From: Streptomyces sp. SUK 48
Lineage (GTDB): Bacteria > Actinomycetota > Actinomycetes > Streptomycetales > Streptomycetaceae
Direction: 5' to 3'
DNA length: 64,000 bases
NCBI RefSeq assembly: GCF_009650765.1
Contig: NZ_CP045740.1
Span: 4,688,001 to 4,752,000 of the forward strand
Shown: one piece after another, positions 47,568 to 56,277 of the stretch
Numbering within the stretch: position 1 is the first letter of the stretch
Layout: the number at the start of each line of letters is the position of its first letter
Notes under the pieces: model-generated
The model's database searches: none
Seen by the model: the letters and a program-made list of their open reading frames with translations, nothing else
Told to the model about the DNA's origin: nothing
Program-made: the position numbers and the translations under genes

Positions 47568-48787
47568 ATGGACACCCGTCTCACCGCCGAGCAGGACGAG
47601 ATCCGCCGGTCCCTGCGCGAGCTGCTCCATGTCCGGTGCGGGGCCTTGGAGTTGCGCGCCGCCGTCGGCACCCCGGCCGGGTACGACCCCCTGTTGTGGG
47701 CCGAGCTGGCCGAGCGGCTCGGGCTGCCGGGCCTCGCGCTGCCCGAGCGGTACGGCGGGGTCGGCTGCCAGGTCACCGAACTCGCCCTCGCCTGCGAGGA
47801 GACGGGCCGCGCCCTCGCCCCCTCCCCGCTGCTCGCCACCTGCGTCCTCGTCGCCCCGCTGGTCCTCGCCCTCGGCACCGAGGCCCAGCGCGCGCGGCTG
47901 CTGCCCCGGATCGCCGCGGGCACCCTCACCGCGGCGCTCGCCGTACCGGGCCCCGACCTCGCCACCGCACTGGCCCTGACCGGTGAGAACACCGGGTACA
48001 CCGCCGGCGGCGGCCGGGCGGGCGGGGTGCAGGCCAGGCACGGCTCGGCCGGGTGGCGGCTGTACGGACAGGTGGACCAGGTCCTCGACGGGCACAGCGC
48101 CGGGCTGCTGCTGGTCGCCGCGCACACCGGGGGGTACGCCCGCGCGCGGACGCGGCTGTTCCTGGTCGAGGGGGAGGCCGAAGGGGTCGTACGGACACGG
48201 CGGACGGCGCTGGACGCGACGCGGCCGCAGGGGCGGGTGCAGCTGCGGGAGGCGCGGGGGGAGCCGCTTGGGGCGGAGGACGCCGAAGGCGCGGACGTGC
48301 GGGCGGCGTTCGCGGCGCTCGGGGACCGGGTCGCCGCCGTCCTCGCGGCGGAGGCCGTGGGGGCGGCGGACCGGGTGCTGGAGCGGACGGTGGAGTACGT
48401 CGGTGAGCGCGAGCAGTTCGGGCGGCCCGTGGGGTCCTTCCAGGCGGTCAAGCACCGGCTGGCGGAGGTCTATGTGGGGGTGCAGGCGGCACGGTCGGCC
48501 GCGTACTACGCCGCCTGGGTGACGGCGGGGGGAGCGGGCGAGGGGTTCGGGGGACCGGCGCTCGCCCAGGCGCTGGAGGCGCTGCGGACGGCGGCGGCCG
48601 AGGGAATCCAGTTGCACGGGGGGATCGGGTTCACCTGGGAGCACGACGCGCATCTGTACTTCAAGCGGGCGGCCGGGGACGAGCTGCTGTTCGGGCCGGG
48701 GCATCGCTTGCGGGGGCGGGCGGCGGAGCGGGCGGGGCTGTTCGGGGCGGCGGGGTTGTCCGGGCGGCGGGGGAGGTGCGGGCGTGA
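47568..48787 (+). CDS. Acyl-CoA dehydrogenase, GFTWE subunit type, 3' end probably frameshifted
   Basis: Starts MDTRLTAEQDEIRRSLRELL. The C-terminal domain is complete (EREQFGRPVGSFQAVKHRLA, IQLHGGIGFTWEHDAHLYFK, RAAGDELLFG). Family similarity ends by about 48690. The literal frame then has no stop until 49328, fully overlapping the next gene. One extra G in the run near 48770 would give ...RRGEVRA and a TGA at 48785-48787 in a GTGA overlap with the next start. I therefore place the end there; the literal frame is 586 codons. It has the catalytic-type Glu in GFTWE, like the subunit at 27940. Confidence 0.82.
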
Positions 48788-49347
48788 GGGGCGCTGGAGG
48801 TACCGGGCGCGGGGCGGGGCCCGGAGCGGGGACGCGGGTCCCGGTCGGGGTGCGGGTGGTGCGGAAGGTGTCGGCCAGCCGGGGGTTCGCCCGGGTCGCC
48901 CCGTACGTGATCCCGGCGCTGGACCGGGGCGTGCACCGGCTCACCCGGGGGCGCAGGCTGCTCAGCACGGCGATGCTGCCCGGGGTGGTCCTCACCTCCA
49001 CGGGCGCCCGCAGCGGGCTGCCGCGCAGGACCCCGCTGGCGTGCATGCCGGAAGGGGGGAACGCGGGCGGGCGGAGCTGGATCCTGGTCGGGTCCAACTT
49101 CGGGCGGCCCGGGCATCCCGCCTGGACCCACAATCTGCTCGCCCGCCCGCGGGCCTCGGTCAGCTGGCGGGGCACGGACGTGACCGTCACCGCGGTGCTG
49201 CTGGAGGGGGAGGAGCGGGCGGCGGTGTGGGCGGCGGCCCTGGCGTTCTGGCCGCCGTACGCCGCGTACCAGAAGCGGATCAGCCGGGAGATCAGGCTCT
49301 TCCGGCTGACCGAGCGACCGCCCGGTGAGCGCCCGCCCGGCCACTGA
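48784..49347 (+). CDS. F420/deazaflavin-dependent nitroreductase-like (DUF385) protein
   Basis: 187 residues. The signature is GVVLTSTGARSGLPRRTPLA, then SWILVGSNFGRPGHPAWTHN LLARP, characteristic of the Ddn/Rv1558 family that binds coenzyme F420 and reduces diverse substrates. A glycine-rich N-terminus may belong to the start region. GTG 48784 overlaps the expected end of the dehydrogenase. The last seven codons (GERPPGH) are made from a tandem-repeat unit, and the stop opens the next one. Confidence 0.85.
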   Translation: MRGAGGTGRGAGPGAGTRVPVGVRVVRKVSASRGFARVAPYVIPALDRGVHRLTRGRRLLSTAMLPGVVLTSTGARSGLPRRTPLACMPEGGNAGGRSWILVGSNFGRPGHPAWTHNLLARPRASVSWRGTDVTVTAVLLEGEERAAVWAAALAFWPPYAAYQKRISREIRLFRLTERPPGERPPGH

Positions 49348-49496
49348 GCGCCCGCCCGGCCGCTGGGTATCCCTCCGGCCGTTGAGCGCCCGCCCGGCCG
49401 CTGGGCATCCCTCCGGCCGTTGAGCGCCCGCCCGGCCGCTGGGCATCCCTCCGGCCGTTGAGCGCCCGCCCGGCCGCCGGGTATCCCTCCGGTCGC
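49326..49496. repeat. 38-bp tandem repeat, four and a half copies, spanning a stop codon
   Basis: Half unit at 49326-49344 followed by four 38-bp units at 49345, 49383, 49421 and 49459. Each begins TGAGCGCCCGCCCGGCCGCT and ends with ATCCCTCCGGCCGT or a close variant. The TGA that opens the unit at 49345 is the stop codon of the preceding gene. There are no unique spacers, so it is not a CRISPR array. Confidence 0.95.
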
Positions 49497-49530
49497 CGAG
49501 TGCCCCTCCGTCACCGGAGCGTTCCCCCGG

Positions 49531-50148
49531 CTAGAGCGTCGCCAGCCGCTCCACCAGCAGGAACGCGCCGATGCCGAGCATGGCCGCGCCCGAGGTGCGG
49601 GTCACCGCGCGGGCCGCGGCCGGGCGGGCGGCGAGCAGGGCGCGGGCGAGGACGCCGACGGTGAGGTAGACGGCCGCGCAGCACGCCATGTGCAGCAGGC
49701 CGAGCGCCGCGGTCTGCGCGGGGACGGGCAGATGGGCGCCGCGCAGGGTGAGGAACTGGGGGAGCACGGAGAGGTAGAGCAGCAGGCCCTTGGGATTCAG
49801 GCCGCTGATCGTGGCCCCGCGCAGGAAGGGACGCCCCTCGGCGGTGCCGGCCGTGCCCGCCCGCGGGGCGGCCGGGCGGCGCAGGACGCCCCAGCCCAGC
49901 CACAGCAGATAGCCGGCGCCCACCACGGTCAGCGCCGTCAGCAGCCGGGGCGAGCCCGCGACCAGGACCGCGAGGCCGGCCGTCGCCAGGGCCGTGTGCA
50001 GGGCGTATCCGCAGACCAGGCCCGCCACCGCGCGCGGGACCCGGGCACCGCGCAGGGCGGTTGCGATGACGTACGCCCAGTCGGCGCCCGGCACGCACAC
50101 CAGCAGCAGGTCCACGACGAGGAAGGAGAAGAGCAGTCCCGAGTCCAT
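49531..50148 (-). CDS. LysE/RhtB-family amino acid exporter
   Basis: 205 residues from ATG 50148 with about six membrane spans (LLFSFLVVDLLLVCVPGADW is the first, followed by YALHTALATAGLAVLVAGSP). The family hallmark V-P-G-A-D(-x-Y) is present near residue 17, and the conserved G-L-N-P-K-G in ATISGLNPKGLLLYLSVLPQ. It is divergent from an Lrp/AsnC regulator at 50231, the standard exporter/regulator pair. Confidence 0.92.
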   Translation of the reverse strand: MDSGLLFSFLVVDLLLVCVPGADWAYVIATALRGARVPRAVAGLVCGYALHTALATAGLAVLVAGSPRLLTALTVVGAGYLLWLGWGVLRRPAAPRAGTAGTAEGRPFLRGATISGLNPKGLLLYLSVLPQFLTLRGAHLPVPAQTAALGLLHMACCAAVYLTVGVLARALLAARPAAARAVTRTSGAAMLGIGAFLLVERLATL

Positions 50149-50230
50149 GAAGGGGACATTAGGCGCGATCGGCCCGAAAGTGTTCCCGAAGTTTGCCCAT
50201 GATCCGTAACTCTGCGCAAAGATCTGCTCC

Positions 50231-50683
50231 ATGGACGACGTGGACCGGAAAATCCTTGCCGAGCTTCAGCAGGACGGGCGGCTGACCGTGACCGAGCTGG
50301 CCGCGCGGGTGCGGCTCAGCGTCTCGCCCTGCCACCGCCGGCTGCGTGAGCTGGAGCGTTCCGGCGCGATCCAGGGTTACCGGGCGGTGGTGGACGCGAC
50401 CGCGCTCGGGCTGAACTTCGAGGCGCTGGTCTTCGTGTCCATGCGGCAGGAGGACCGGGACACGGTGGCCGAGTTCGAGCGGGCGGTCGGCGAGCTGGAC
50501 CATGTGCTGGACGCGCAGCGGCTGTTCGGGGAGCCGGACTACCTGCTGCGGGTGGCCACGGCCGACCTCGCGGCCTTCCAGCGGCTGTACGACGAGCGGC
50601 TCGCGACGCTGCCGGGGGTGCAGCGGCTGACGTCGACCCTGGTGATGAAGCACGTCGTACGGGACCGGCCGCTCCCGGCGTGA
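50231..50683 (+). CDS. Lrp/AsnC-family regulator
   Basis: 150 residues. The HTH at about 5-55 reads DRKILAELQQDGRLTVTELA, then RLSVSPCHRRLRELERSGAI. The RAM ligand-binding domain follows (about 65-145: GLNFEALVFVSMRQEDRDTV, GEPDYLLRVATADLAAFQRL). It probably controls the divergent LysE exporter in response to an amino acid. Confidence 0.94.
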   Translation: MDDVDRKILAELQQDGRLTVTELAARVRLSVSPCHRRLRELERSGAIQGYRAVVDATALGLNFEALVFVSMRQEDRDTVAEFERAVGELDHVLDAQRLFGEPDYLLRVATADLAAFQRLYDERLATLPGVQRLTSTLVMKHVVRDRPLPA

Positions 50684-50727
50684 GCGGCGTGCCGCCCCTC
50701 GGCCCCCTCACCGCCCCGGACAGCACG

Positions 50728-50763
50728 GCAGGCGGCGGCTCACGTCGGTGAACCACCGCCTGC
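50728..50763. terminator. Stem-loop between convergent Lrp and TetR genes
   Basis: Arms GCAGGCGG (50728-50735) and CCGCCTGC (50756-50763) enclose an inner partial inverted repeat (GGCTCAC / GGTGAACC). Located 45 bp past the Lrp stop and 47 bp past the TetR stop (50810). Confidence 0.6.
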
Positions 50764-50809
50764 AAGACAGGACTTGGCTGTTAACGGGACGCACTCATCC
50801 CTATCGGTG

Positions 50810-51457
50810 CTATTTGGACGGCTTGCGCCCCGTGACGCCCAGGTGGATCAACAGGGCCAGATTGGGCTTGAGTTCGGCCTGCTTGACGCCCCAGGAGGAG
50901 AAGCCCTTCTGATGAGCGGCGACCGCGGCCAGCATGGCGACGAGCGAGCCGGCCACCGCGGCGGGGTTCACGTCCTTGTCCACGCGGCCCTTGGACTGGA
51001 GTTCGGCGATCGAGTCGGCGAGCGAGTTGTTCACCGAGTTCAGGATCTTCATACGGATCTTGTAGAACCGTTTGTCCCCTTCGGCGGCGCCGAGGTCGAC
51101 CACGCGCAGGATCGCGTCGTGCCTCTTCCAGAAGTCCAGGAAGCCGTCCACGAGTTCCTGCGAGGTCTGCCAGCCGGACTTGCCGGCCCAGGAGCGGCCC
51201 GCGACCAGCTCGGTCAATCCGGCGCCCTCGGCGGCCATTTGGTCGGCGATCTCCAGGACGGCACCCTCGACGTCCGGGAAGTACTGGTAGAAGGTCGCGG
51301 GCGAAGTGCCCGCCTTCCGGGCGACATCGATGACCTTGACGTCCCGGTACGGGGAGGAGCTGAGCATCTCGCTGAGGCAGTCGAGCAGCTTCTGCCGGGT
51401 CGCCTGCCCACGCCTACCGGCCACGCGGCCGTCGACGGTACGCACTTGTCCTGTCAT
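50810..51457 (-). CDS. TetR-family regulator; candidate controller of the palindrome regulon
   Basis: 215 residues from ATG 51457. The HTH reads RRGQATRQKLLDCLSEMLSS followed by DVARKAGTSPATFYQYFPDV, a very canonical TetR domain. The ligand domain contains WKRHDAILRVVDLGAAEGDK and the long helix LNSVNNSLADSIAELQSKGR. The start codon lies inside the 15-mer CTGTCATGCCGTCAG (51451-51465), whose right half matches the regulon consensus exactly, which suggests autoregulation. It lies beside kbpA-afsK; a TetR gene in this position is, as I recall, also found in S. coelicolor. Confidence 0.92.
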   Translation of the reverse strand: MTGQVRTVDGRVAGRRGQATRQKLLDCLSEMLSSSPYRDVKVIDVARKAGTSPATFYQYFPDVEGAVLEIADQMAAEGAGLTELVAGRSWAGKSGWQTSQELVDGFLDFWKRHDAILRVVDLGAAEGDKRFYKIRMKILNSVNNSLADSIAELQSKGRVDKDVNPAAVAGSLVAMLAAVAAHQKGFSSWGVKQAELKPNLALLIHLGVTGRKPSK

Positions 51458-51465
51458 GCCGTCAG
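51451..51465. promoter_or_regulatory. Weaker copy of the regulon palindrome over the TetR start codon
   Basis: CTGTCATGCCGTCAG has the correct 15-bp spacing. The right half CCGTCAG is perfect, while the left half has three mismatches because it must include the ATG. It is consistent with autorepression, though weaker evidence than the other sites. Confidence 0.5.
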
Positions 51466-51579
51466 CTTACCGAGGGGTGATGGGAGCGCGATTCGGCCGA
51501 CTGCAAATGGGGTGCGGGGGTCCATCGAGCCTGGTGTGCCTGGTCTGCGCGCTGCGCTACACCCGGTTACTTTGACGAC

Positions 51580-52458
51580 ATGGCCGAAAACAGGGCATCC
51601 ACGAACGAAGAGCCACACGAGGGTGGCAAACCGGCCTCGGCCCCGCGATCAGCCCCCGCCGAGACCCCCGCCGAGACCCCAGCCGAGACCCCCACCGAGG
51701 CTTCCGCCAAGGTTCCTGCCGAAGCCCCTGCCGAGGCCCCCGCCGACGTGCCGGGCCCCTACCCCGAGGGCACCCCCTGCTGGCTCGACGCCCAGCTGCC
51801 CGACGTCGAGGGCGGCAAGCGGTTCTACGGGGACCTCTTCGGCTGGAGCTTTCGGGAGGGGGAGGCCGGGTCGGTGTGGGCCGGGCTGGACGGCCGGCCG
51901 GTGGCCCAGCTGGGGCGGAAGGCGGACGGGCGGATGCCCACCGTCTGGACGGTGTACTTCGCGACGCCGGACATCCAGACGCTCGCCCGGCGGCTCACCG
52001 CGGCCGGCGGCCGGCTGGTCGTGCCCCCGTACCCGGTCGCCGAACTCGGCCGGGCCGCCCTCGCCGCCGATCCCGAGGGCGCGGTGTTCGGGCTGTGGCA
52101 GGCGCGCCGGCACCCCGGGTTCGGGCGGCGCCACGAGCCCGGCACCTTCGTCTGGGCCGAGCTGTACACCCGCGACACCACCGGCGCGAACACCTTCTAC
52201 GGCGGCCTGTTCCACCACGCCCTGTTCGCCCCCGGCGCCGACCCCGACTTCGGCCGCGCCGACGTCACCGACGTCTTCCCCGCCGAGATGCCCCCGCACA
52301 TCCTCGCCCACTTCCGCGTCAGCGCCCTCGACGAGACGCTCGGCACCGTCCAGCGGCTCGGCGGGCGCGTGCAGGTGCCCCCGTTCGAGGCGTCGTACGG
52401 ACGGGTGGCCGTCGTCACCGACAATCAAGGGGCGTCGTTCGCCCTGCTGGAGCGGTAG
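51580..52458 (+). CDS. kbpA: Two-domain VOC (glyoxalase-like) protein, KbpA-like
   Basis: 292 residues. The first 45 or so are a low-complexity linker of repeated AETP/AEAP units. Then come two VOC half-domains, one starting PYPEGTPCWLDAQLPDVEGG (with FYGDLFGWSF) and one starting HEPGTFVWAELYTRDTTGAN (with FYGGLFHHAL). The order VOC then afsK on one strand matches S. coelicolor, where the afsK-linked gene kbpA encodes an AfsK-binding inhibitor. The identification rests on position and fold, not on residues I can check. The true start may lie after the repeat region. Confidence 0.65.
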   Translation: MAENRASTNEEPHEGGKPASAPRSAPAETPAETPAETPTEASAKVPAEAPAEAPADVPGPYPEGTPCWLDAQLPDVEGGKRFYGDLFGWSFREGEAGSVWAGLDGRPVAQLGRKADGRMPTVWTVYFATPDIQTLARRLTAAGGRLVVPPYPVAELGRAALAADPEGAVFGLWQARRHPGFGRRHEPGTFVWAELYTRDTTGANTFYGGLFHHALFAPGADPDFGRADVTDVFPAEMPPHILAHFRVSALDETLGTVQRLGGRVQVPPFEASYGRVAVVTDNQGASFALLER

Positions 52459-52606
52459 GACATCCCGATTTGTCCCCGGGTTCGCAACCGGCCGCCCGGC
52501 CAGGAAGAATCGGGGTCCGTGCCGCCATGGCGGTGCGGTGGTGAGACGCTGCACGTGGGTCGCGTAAAAAGGGCCGGCGCGGCCGGTACGGGGAGGTGGC
52601 AGGCAA

Positions 52607-54982
52607 GTGGATCAGCTGACGCAGCACGATCCGCGGCGGATCGGGCCGTTCGAGGTGCTGGGCCGGCTGGGTGCCGGCGGCATGGGGCTGGTCTATCTCG
52701 CGCGCTCGGCGTCCGGCCGGCGGGTCGCGATCAAGACGGTGCGCACGGAACTGGCCGAGGACCAGCTCTTCCGCGTCCGCTTCACCCGCGAGGTGGAGGC
52801 GGCCCGCGCGGTCTCCGGCTTCTACACGGCCGCCGTGGTCGACGCCGACCCGCGCGCCGCCGTGCCGTGGCTGGCCACCGCCTATGTGCCCGCGCCCTCG
52901 CTCGAGGAGATAGTGAACGAGTGCGGGCCGCTGCCGGCGCAGGCCGTGCGCTGGCTCGCCGCGGGTGTCGCCGAGGCCCTCCAGTCCATCCACGGCGCGG
53001 GCCTGGTCCACCGCGACCTCAAGCCGTCCAACGTGCTCGTGGTCGAGGACGGCCCCCGGGTGATCGACTTCGGCATCGCGTCCGGCGTCTCGAACACCCG
53101 TTTGACGATGACGAACGTCGCCGTCGGCACCCCCGCCTACATGTCCCCGGAGCAGGCCAAGGACTCCCGCAGCGTCACCGGCGCCAGCGATGTCTTCTCG
53201 CTCGGCTCCATGCTGGTCTTCGCGGCCACCGGGCACCCGCCCTTCCACGGCGCCAACCCGGTCGAGACCGTGTTCATGCTGCTGCGCGAGGGCCCCGACC
53301 TCACCGGCCTGCCGGACGAGCTGCGCCCGCTCATCGAGGTCTGCATGCAGATGGAGGCCCCCGGCCGTCCGTCGCCCGCCGATCTCCAGGCCCAGCTCGC
53401 GCCGCATCTCTTCGGCTCCGGCTCCGACGACAGCGGCACCGCCTCCGCCTGGCTGCCCGAGAAGGCCGTGGCCCTGATCGAGTCCCGCCGCGGCGGCCGC
53501 CCGGCCCCCAAGCCGGCCCCGGCGACGACCGGCCACGGCCCGCGCCCGACCGGCCCCGGGCCGCGCCCCACGGCGGGTCCGGTCATCCCGCCGCCGCCCG
53601 GGTACGACCCGCCCCGCCCGTCGGCCTCCTTCGCGGCCCCGGCCGCCGCCCCCGACACCGGCCCGGTCCGGCTCGCCGGCGCCCCGGTCCCGATCGGCCC
53701 GGGACCGCGGGTCGCGGACGCCCGCGCCGCCGCCGTCAAGGCGCCCCCGCCGGAGGCCGGACTGGTCGCCAACTGGTCCCGCCCGCGCCCCGGAGTGGCC
53801 GGCGCCGACCCCGCCGTACCCGCGGCCCCGCCCGGTCCCCCGGAGCAGACGGGCGGCTGGCGCCCCTGGCGCTTCCGCATGTCGAACGACGTCTGGGGCA
53901 CCCCCTCCGTCGACGGCGACCTCGTCTACGTCACCTCCTTCGAGGTGCACGCCCTCGATGTGGGCACCGGCCGGCGCCGCTTCAAGACGCGGGACGTGGC
54001 CTGGTCCATGGCGGTCGCGGACGGCCGGGTGCACGCCTCCGACGGCCCCACCCTGTTCGCCCTGGACGCCCGCGAGGGCACCGATCTGTGGCGGCTGTCC
54101 ACGGACGCCTGGGTGTACTCCCTCCAGGCCGACCGCGGCACCGTCGTCACCGGCACCCGGGGCGGCGGCGTCCAGGCGTGGGAGGCGTCGAGCGGGCAGC
54201 GGCTGTGGGAGATCAGCGGCTGCCAGACCGACTTCGAGACCCCGGAGGCGGGCCCGCACGTCCACGACGGCACGGTCTACGTCTGGCAGGACGCCCGGCT
54301 GCGCGCGCTGGACGCCCGCACCGGCGACGAGCGCTGGGCGTACCCGATCGGCGACGCGGCCTCCTGCGGCGGGGTCCCGGTCCGGATCACCCCGGCCCCC
54401 GACGGCTATGTGTACATCTGTGCCGGCAGCCGCGTCCTCGCCGTCGAGGCGGTCAGCGGGATGGTGCGCTGGCACTTCGAGGCGCCCGCGGTCTTCCTCG
54501 GGCCGCCCGCCTTCGCGCCGGGACCCGCCGTCACCGGCGGCGGTGTCTACCTCGCCGACTACCTCGGCACGGTCTACGCCCTCGACGCCACCGACGGCCG
54601 CGACCGCTGGCGCATCGCCACCGAGGCCCGCTCCTCCGTCGAGCCGGTCCTGGTGGCCGGCGGGCACGTCCATGTGGGCAGCGGCAAGGGCCTGTACACC
54701 CTGGACGCGGTCACCGGCACCCCCAAGTGGCGCTTCCAGGCGGGCGGGGACGTGGTGGGCGCCCCGGCGGTCGCGGAGGGCCGTATCCACTTCGGCTCCA
54801 CCGACCATCTGCTCTACACCCTCAAGGCCGACGACGGCCGGCTGCGCTGGAAGCTGGCCACCGGCGGCGAGATCACCGGCTCGCCGGTGGTCAGGGACGG
54901 GGTGGTGTACGCGTGCAGCAAGGACCGCTGTGTGTACGCGCTGGACGCGGAGAAGGGCACGGGGACGGCGCGCACGGCCTGA
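52607..54982 (+). CDS. afsK: Serine/threonine protein kinase AfsK
   Basis: 791 residues from GTG 52607 (GGGAGGTGGCAGGCAA upstream). The kinase domain (about 12-270) has the P-loop G22-A-G24-G-M-G27, catalytic K43 (AIKTV), HRDLKPSN (H135-D137), DFG (154-156) and PAYMSPEQA. Thr167 in the activation segment (SNTRLTMTN) corresponds to Thr168, the reported autophosphorylation site of S. coelicolor AfsK, allowing for a one-residue longer N-terminus. A proline-rich linker (about 290-425) leads to a PQQ-type beta-propeller with repeats such as [15 protein letters not shown] and [16 protein letters not shown]. AfsK phosphorylates AfsR. No membrane span is seen. Confidence 0.95.
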   Translation: MDQLTQHDPRRIGPFEVLGRLGAGGMGLVYLARSASGRRVAIKTVRTELAEDQLFRVRFTREVEAARAVSGFYTAAVVDADPRAAVPWLATAYVPAPSLEEIVNECGPLPAQAVRWLAAGVAEALQSIHGAGLVHRDLKPSNVLVVEDGPRVIDFGIASGVSNTRLTMTNVAVGTPAYMSPEQAKDSRSVTGASDVFSLGSMLVFAATGHPPFHGANPVETVFMLLREGPDLTGLPDELRPLIEVCMQMEAPGRPSPADLQAQLAPHLFGSGSDDSGTASAWLPEKAVALIESRRGGRPAPKPAPATTGHGPRPTGPGPRPTAGPVIPPPPGYDPPRPSASFAAPAAAPDTGPVRLAGAPVPIGPGPRVADARAAAVKAPPPEAGLVANWSRPRPGVAGADPAVPAAPPGPPEQTGGWRPWRFRMSNDVWGTPSVDGDLVYVTSFEVHALDVGTGRRRFKTRDVAWSMAVADGRVHASDGPTLFALDAREGTDLWRLSTDAWVYSLQADRGTVVTGTRGGGVQAWEASSGQRLWEISGCQTDFETPEAGPHVHDGTVYVWQDARLRALDARTGDERWAYPIGDAASCGGVPVRITPAPDGYVYICAGSRVLAVEAVSGMVRWHFEAPAVFLGPPAFAPGPAVTGGGVYLADYLGTVYALDATDGRDRWRIATEARSSVEPVLVAGGHVHVGSGKGLYTLDAVTGTPKWRFQAGGDVVGAPAVAEGRIHFGSTDHLLYTLKADDGRLRWKLATGGEITGSPVVRDGVVYACSKDRCVYALDAEKGTGTARTA

Positions 54983-55092
54983 CGCGCGTGACGTGACGGC
55001 CGTCGTACCGGTGCAAAGGCTCCGGACGGCGGCCGTCCCGGGCCCGACGCCACCCGGCGGTCCGGCACCCCGCCACGCGGTGCGGGCCGCGC

Positions 55093-55866
55093 TCACCGCA
55101 CCCGGAACCCCCGCCGCCGCGCCGCGAACAGCTCCGCCTGCCGGGCGGACGGGAGGTTGCCGAGGGCGATGAGGTGCGGGGCCTGGGCGAACGCCTGCGC
55201 GCGGGTGGCCTCGCGCGCCGCCCACAGGGCCCGCACGGTCCCCTGCACCGCCGCCGGCGGATACCCCGCGATCACCTCCGCACAACGCACCGCCCCGGCC
55301 AACGCCTCTCCCTCGCAAGTGAGTTCGGAGACGAGCCCGATCGCGTGGGCCCGCTCGGCGGAGATCCGCTCGGCCGTCCCCATCAGCATCATCCGGGCCG
55401 CCTCCCCGTACGGCATCCGCTCGGTCATGAGCACGGACTCGTACGCGCTGACCATGCCGTACGTCGTGTGCGGGTCGAAGAACTGCGCCGTGCGGTCCGC
55501 GACCACGAACTCGCACTCGCCCAGCAGGTAGAAGGCCCCGCCGCAGGCCATCCCGCGCACCGCCGCGACGACCGGCTTCCACAGCCCGTTCGCCTTCGGC
55601 CCGACGTCCAGCAGCGGATCGTCCTGCGCGTACGGCGAGGACGGCTGCGGTACGACGGTGTCCCGGTCGATCCCCGTGCAGAACGCCCGCTCCCCGGCCC
55701 CGGTGAGCACGACGGCCCGCACGGTGTCGTCGAAGCTCAACCGGCGCCAGATCCGCCGCAGTTCACCGGCCATCTCCGCGTCGACGGCGTTGAGCCGCCC
55801 GGGCCGGTCCAGGGTGACGACGGCGACCCCGGTGCCCTCGCCGGCCGCCAGGCGCACGGTGTTCAC
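55093..55866 (-). CDS. Enoyl-CoA hydratase/isomerase (crotonase family)
   Basis: 257 residues from GTG 55866, in a GTGA overlap with the OB-fold gene. Motifs: VVTLDRPGRLNAVDAEMAGE, VLTGAGERAFCTGIDRDTV (oxyanion loop) and VAAVRGMACGGAFYLLGECE. The residues after G-x-C-x-G-I-D differ from standard hydratases, so the reaction might be hydration, isomerisation or hydrolysis. It is the third gene of the thiolase/OB-fold/crotonase operon and converges on afsK. Confidence 0.9.
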   Translation of the reverse strand: MNTVRLAAGEGTGVAVVTLDRPGRLNAVDAEMAGELRRIWRRLSFDDTVRAVVLTGAGERAFCTGIDRDTVVPQPSSPYAQDDPLLDVGPKANGLWKPVVAAVRGMACGGAFYLLGECEFVVADRTAQFFDPHTTYGMVSAYESVLMTERMPYGEAARMMLMGTAERISAERAHAIGLVSELTCEGEALAGAVRCAEVIAGYPPAAVQGTVRALWAAREATRAQAFAQAPHLIALGNLPSARQAELFAARRRGFRVR

Positions 55867-56273
55867 GCGAGCACCCACTGCGGCAGCCCCTCGTGGAAGA
55901 CCGCCCGCACCCGGGCGCCGATCCGGATACGCCCCGGGTCGAGGGAGCCGAGCGGCGCGCCCGCCTCGGTGACCAGATTGCCGACCAGCCGTATCCGCGG
56001 CGCCTCCGCCAGCTCCACCACGACCACGTTGTACGGCGCCTGTTCCGCGTAGCCGGGCAGCAGCGGCGGGTGCGGGACGACGTACGACCACACGCGCCCG
56101 CGCCCCGACATCAGCCGCCACCCGCTCGCGAACGACCGGCAGTGCGGGCAGCAGGGCCGGGGCGGGAAGCGGGGCTCGCCGCACTCGGCGCAGGTCTGCA
56201 CGCGCAGTTCGCCGCGGGCCGCGTACTCCCAGAAGGGCGCGCCGTCGGCGTCGGTGACCGGCTTCAGCGTCAT
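55863..56273 (-). CDS. Zn-ribbon / OB-fold protein (DUF35 family)
   Basis: 136 residues. Zinc ribbon: C31-A-E-C34 and C46-P-H-C49 (TCAECGEPRFPPRPCCPHC). The OB-fold segment is GRGRVWSYVVPHPPLLPGYA and PYNVVVVELAEAPRIRLVGN. It starts 4 bp after the thiolase stop, so the thiolase/DUF35 pair is probably a complex that binds the acyl-CoA substrate. It is the second OB-fold protein of the window (compare 43120). Confidence 0.92.
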   Translation of the reverse strand: MTLKPVTDADGAPFWEYAARGELRVQTCAECGEPRFPPRPCCPHCRSFASGWRLMSGRGRVWSYVVPHPPLLPGYAEQAPYNVVVVELAEAPRIRLVGNLVTEAGAPLGSLDPGRIRIGARVRAVFHEGLPQWVLA

Positions 56274-56277
56274 GGGC

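Noticed and set aside
49326..49496. CRISPR array
   Set aside because: Units are contiguous 38-bp repeats without unique spacers, and no cas genes are nearby.
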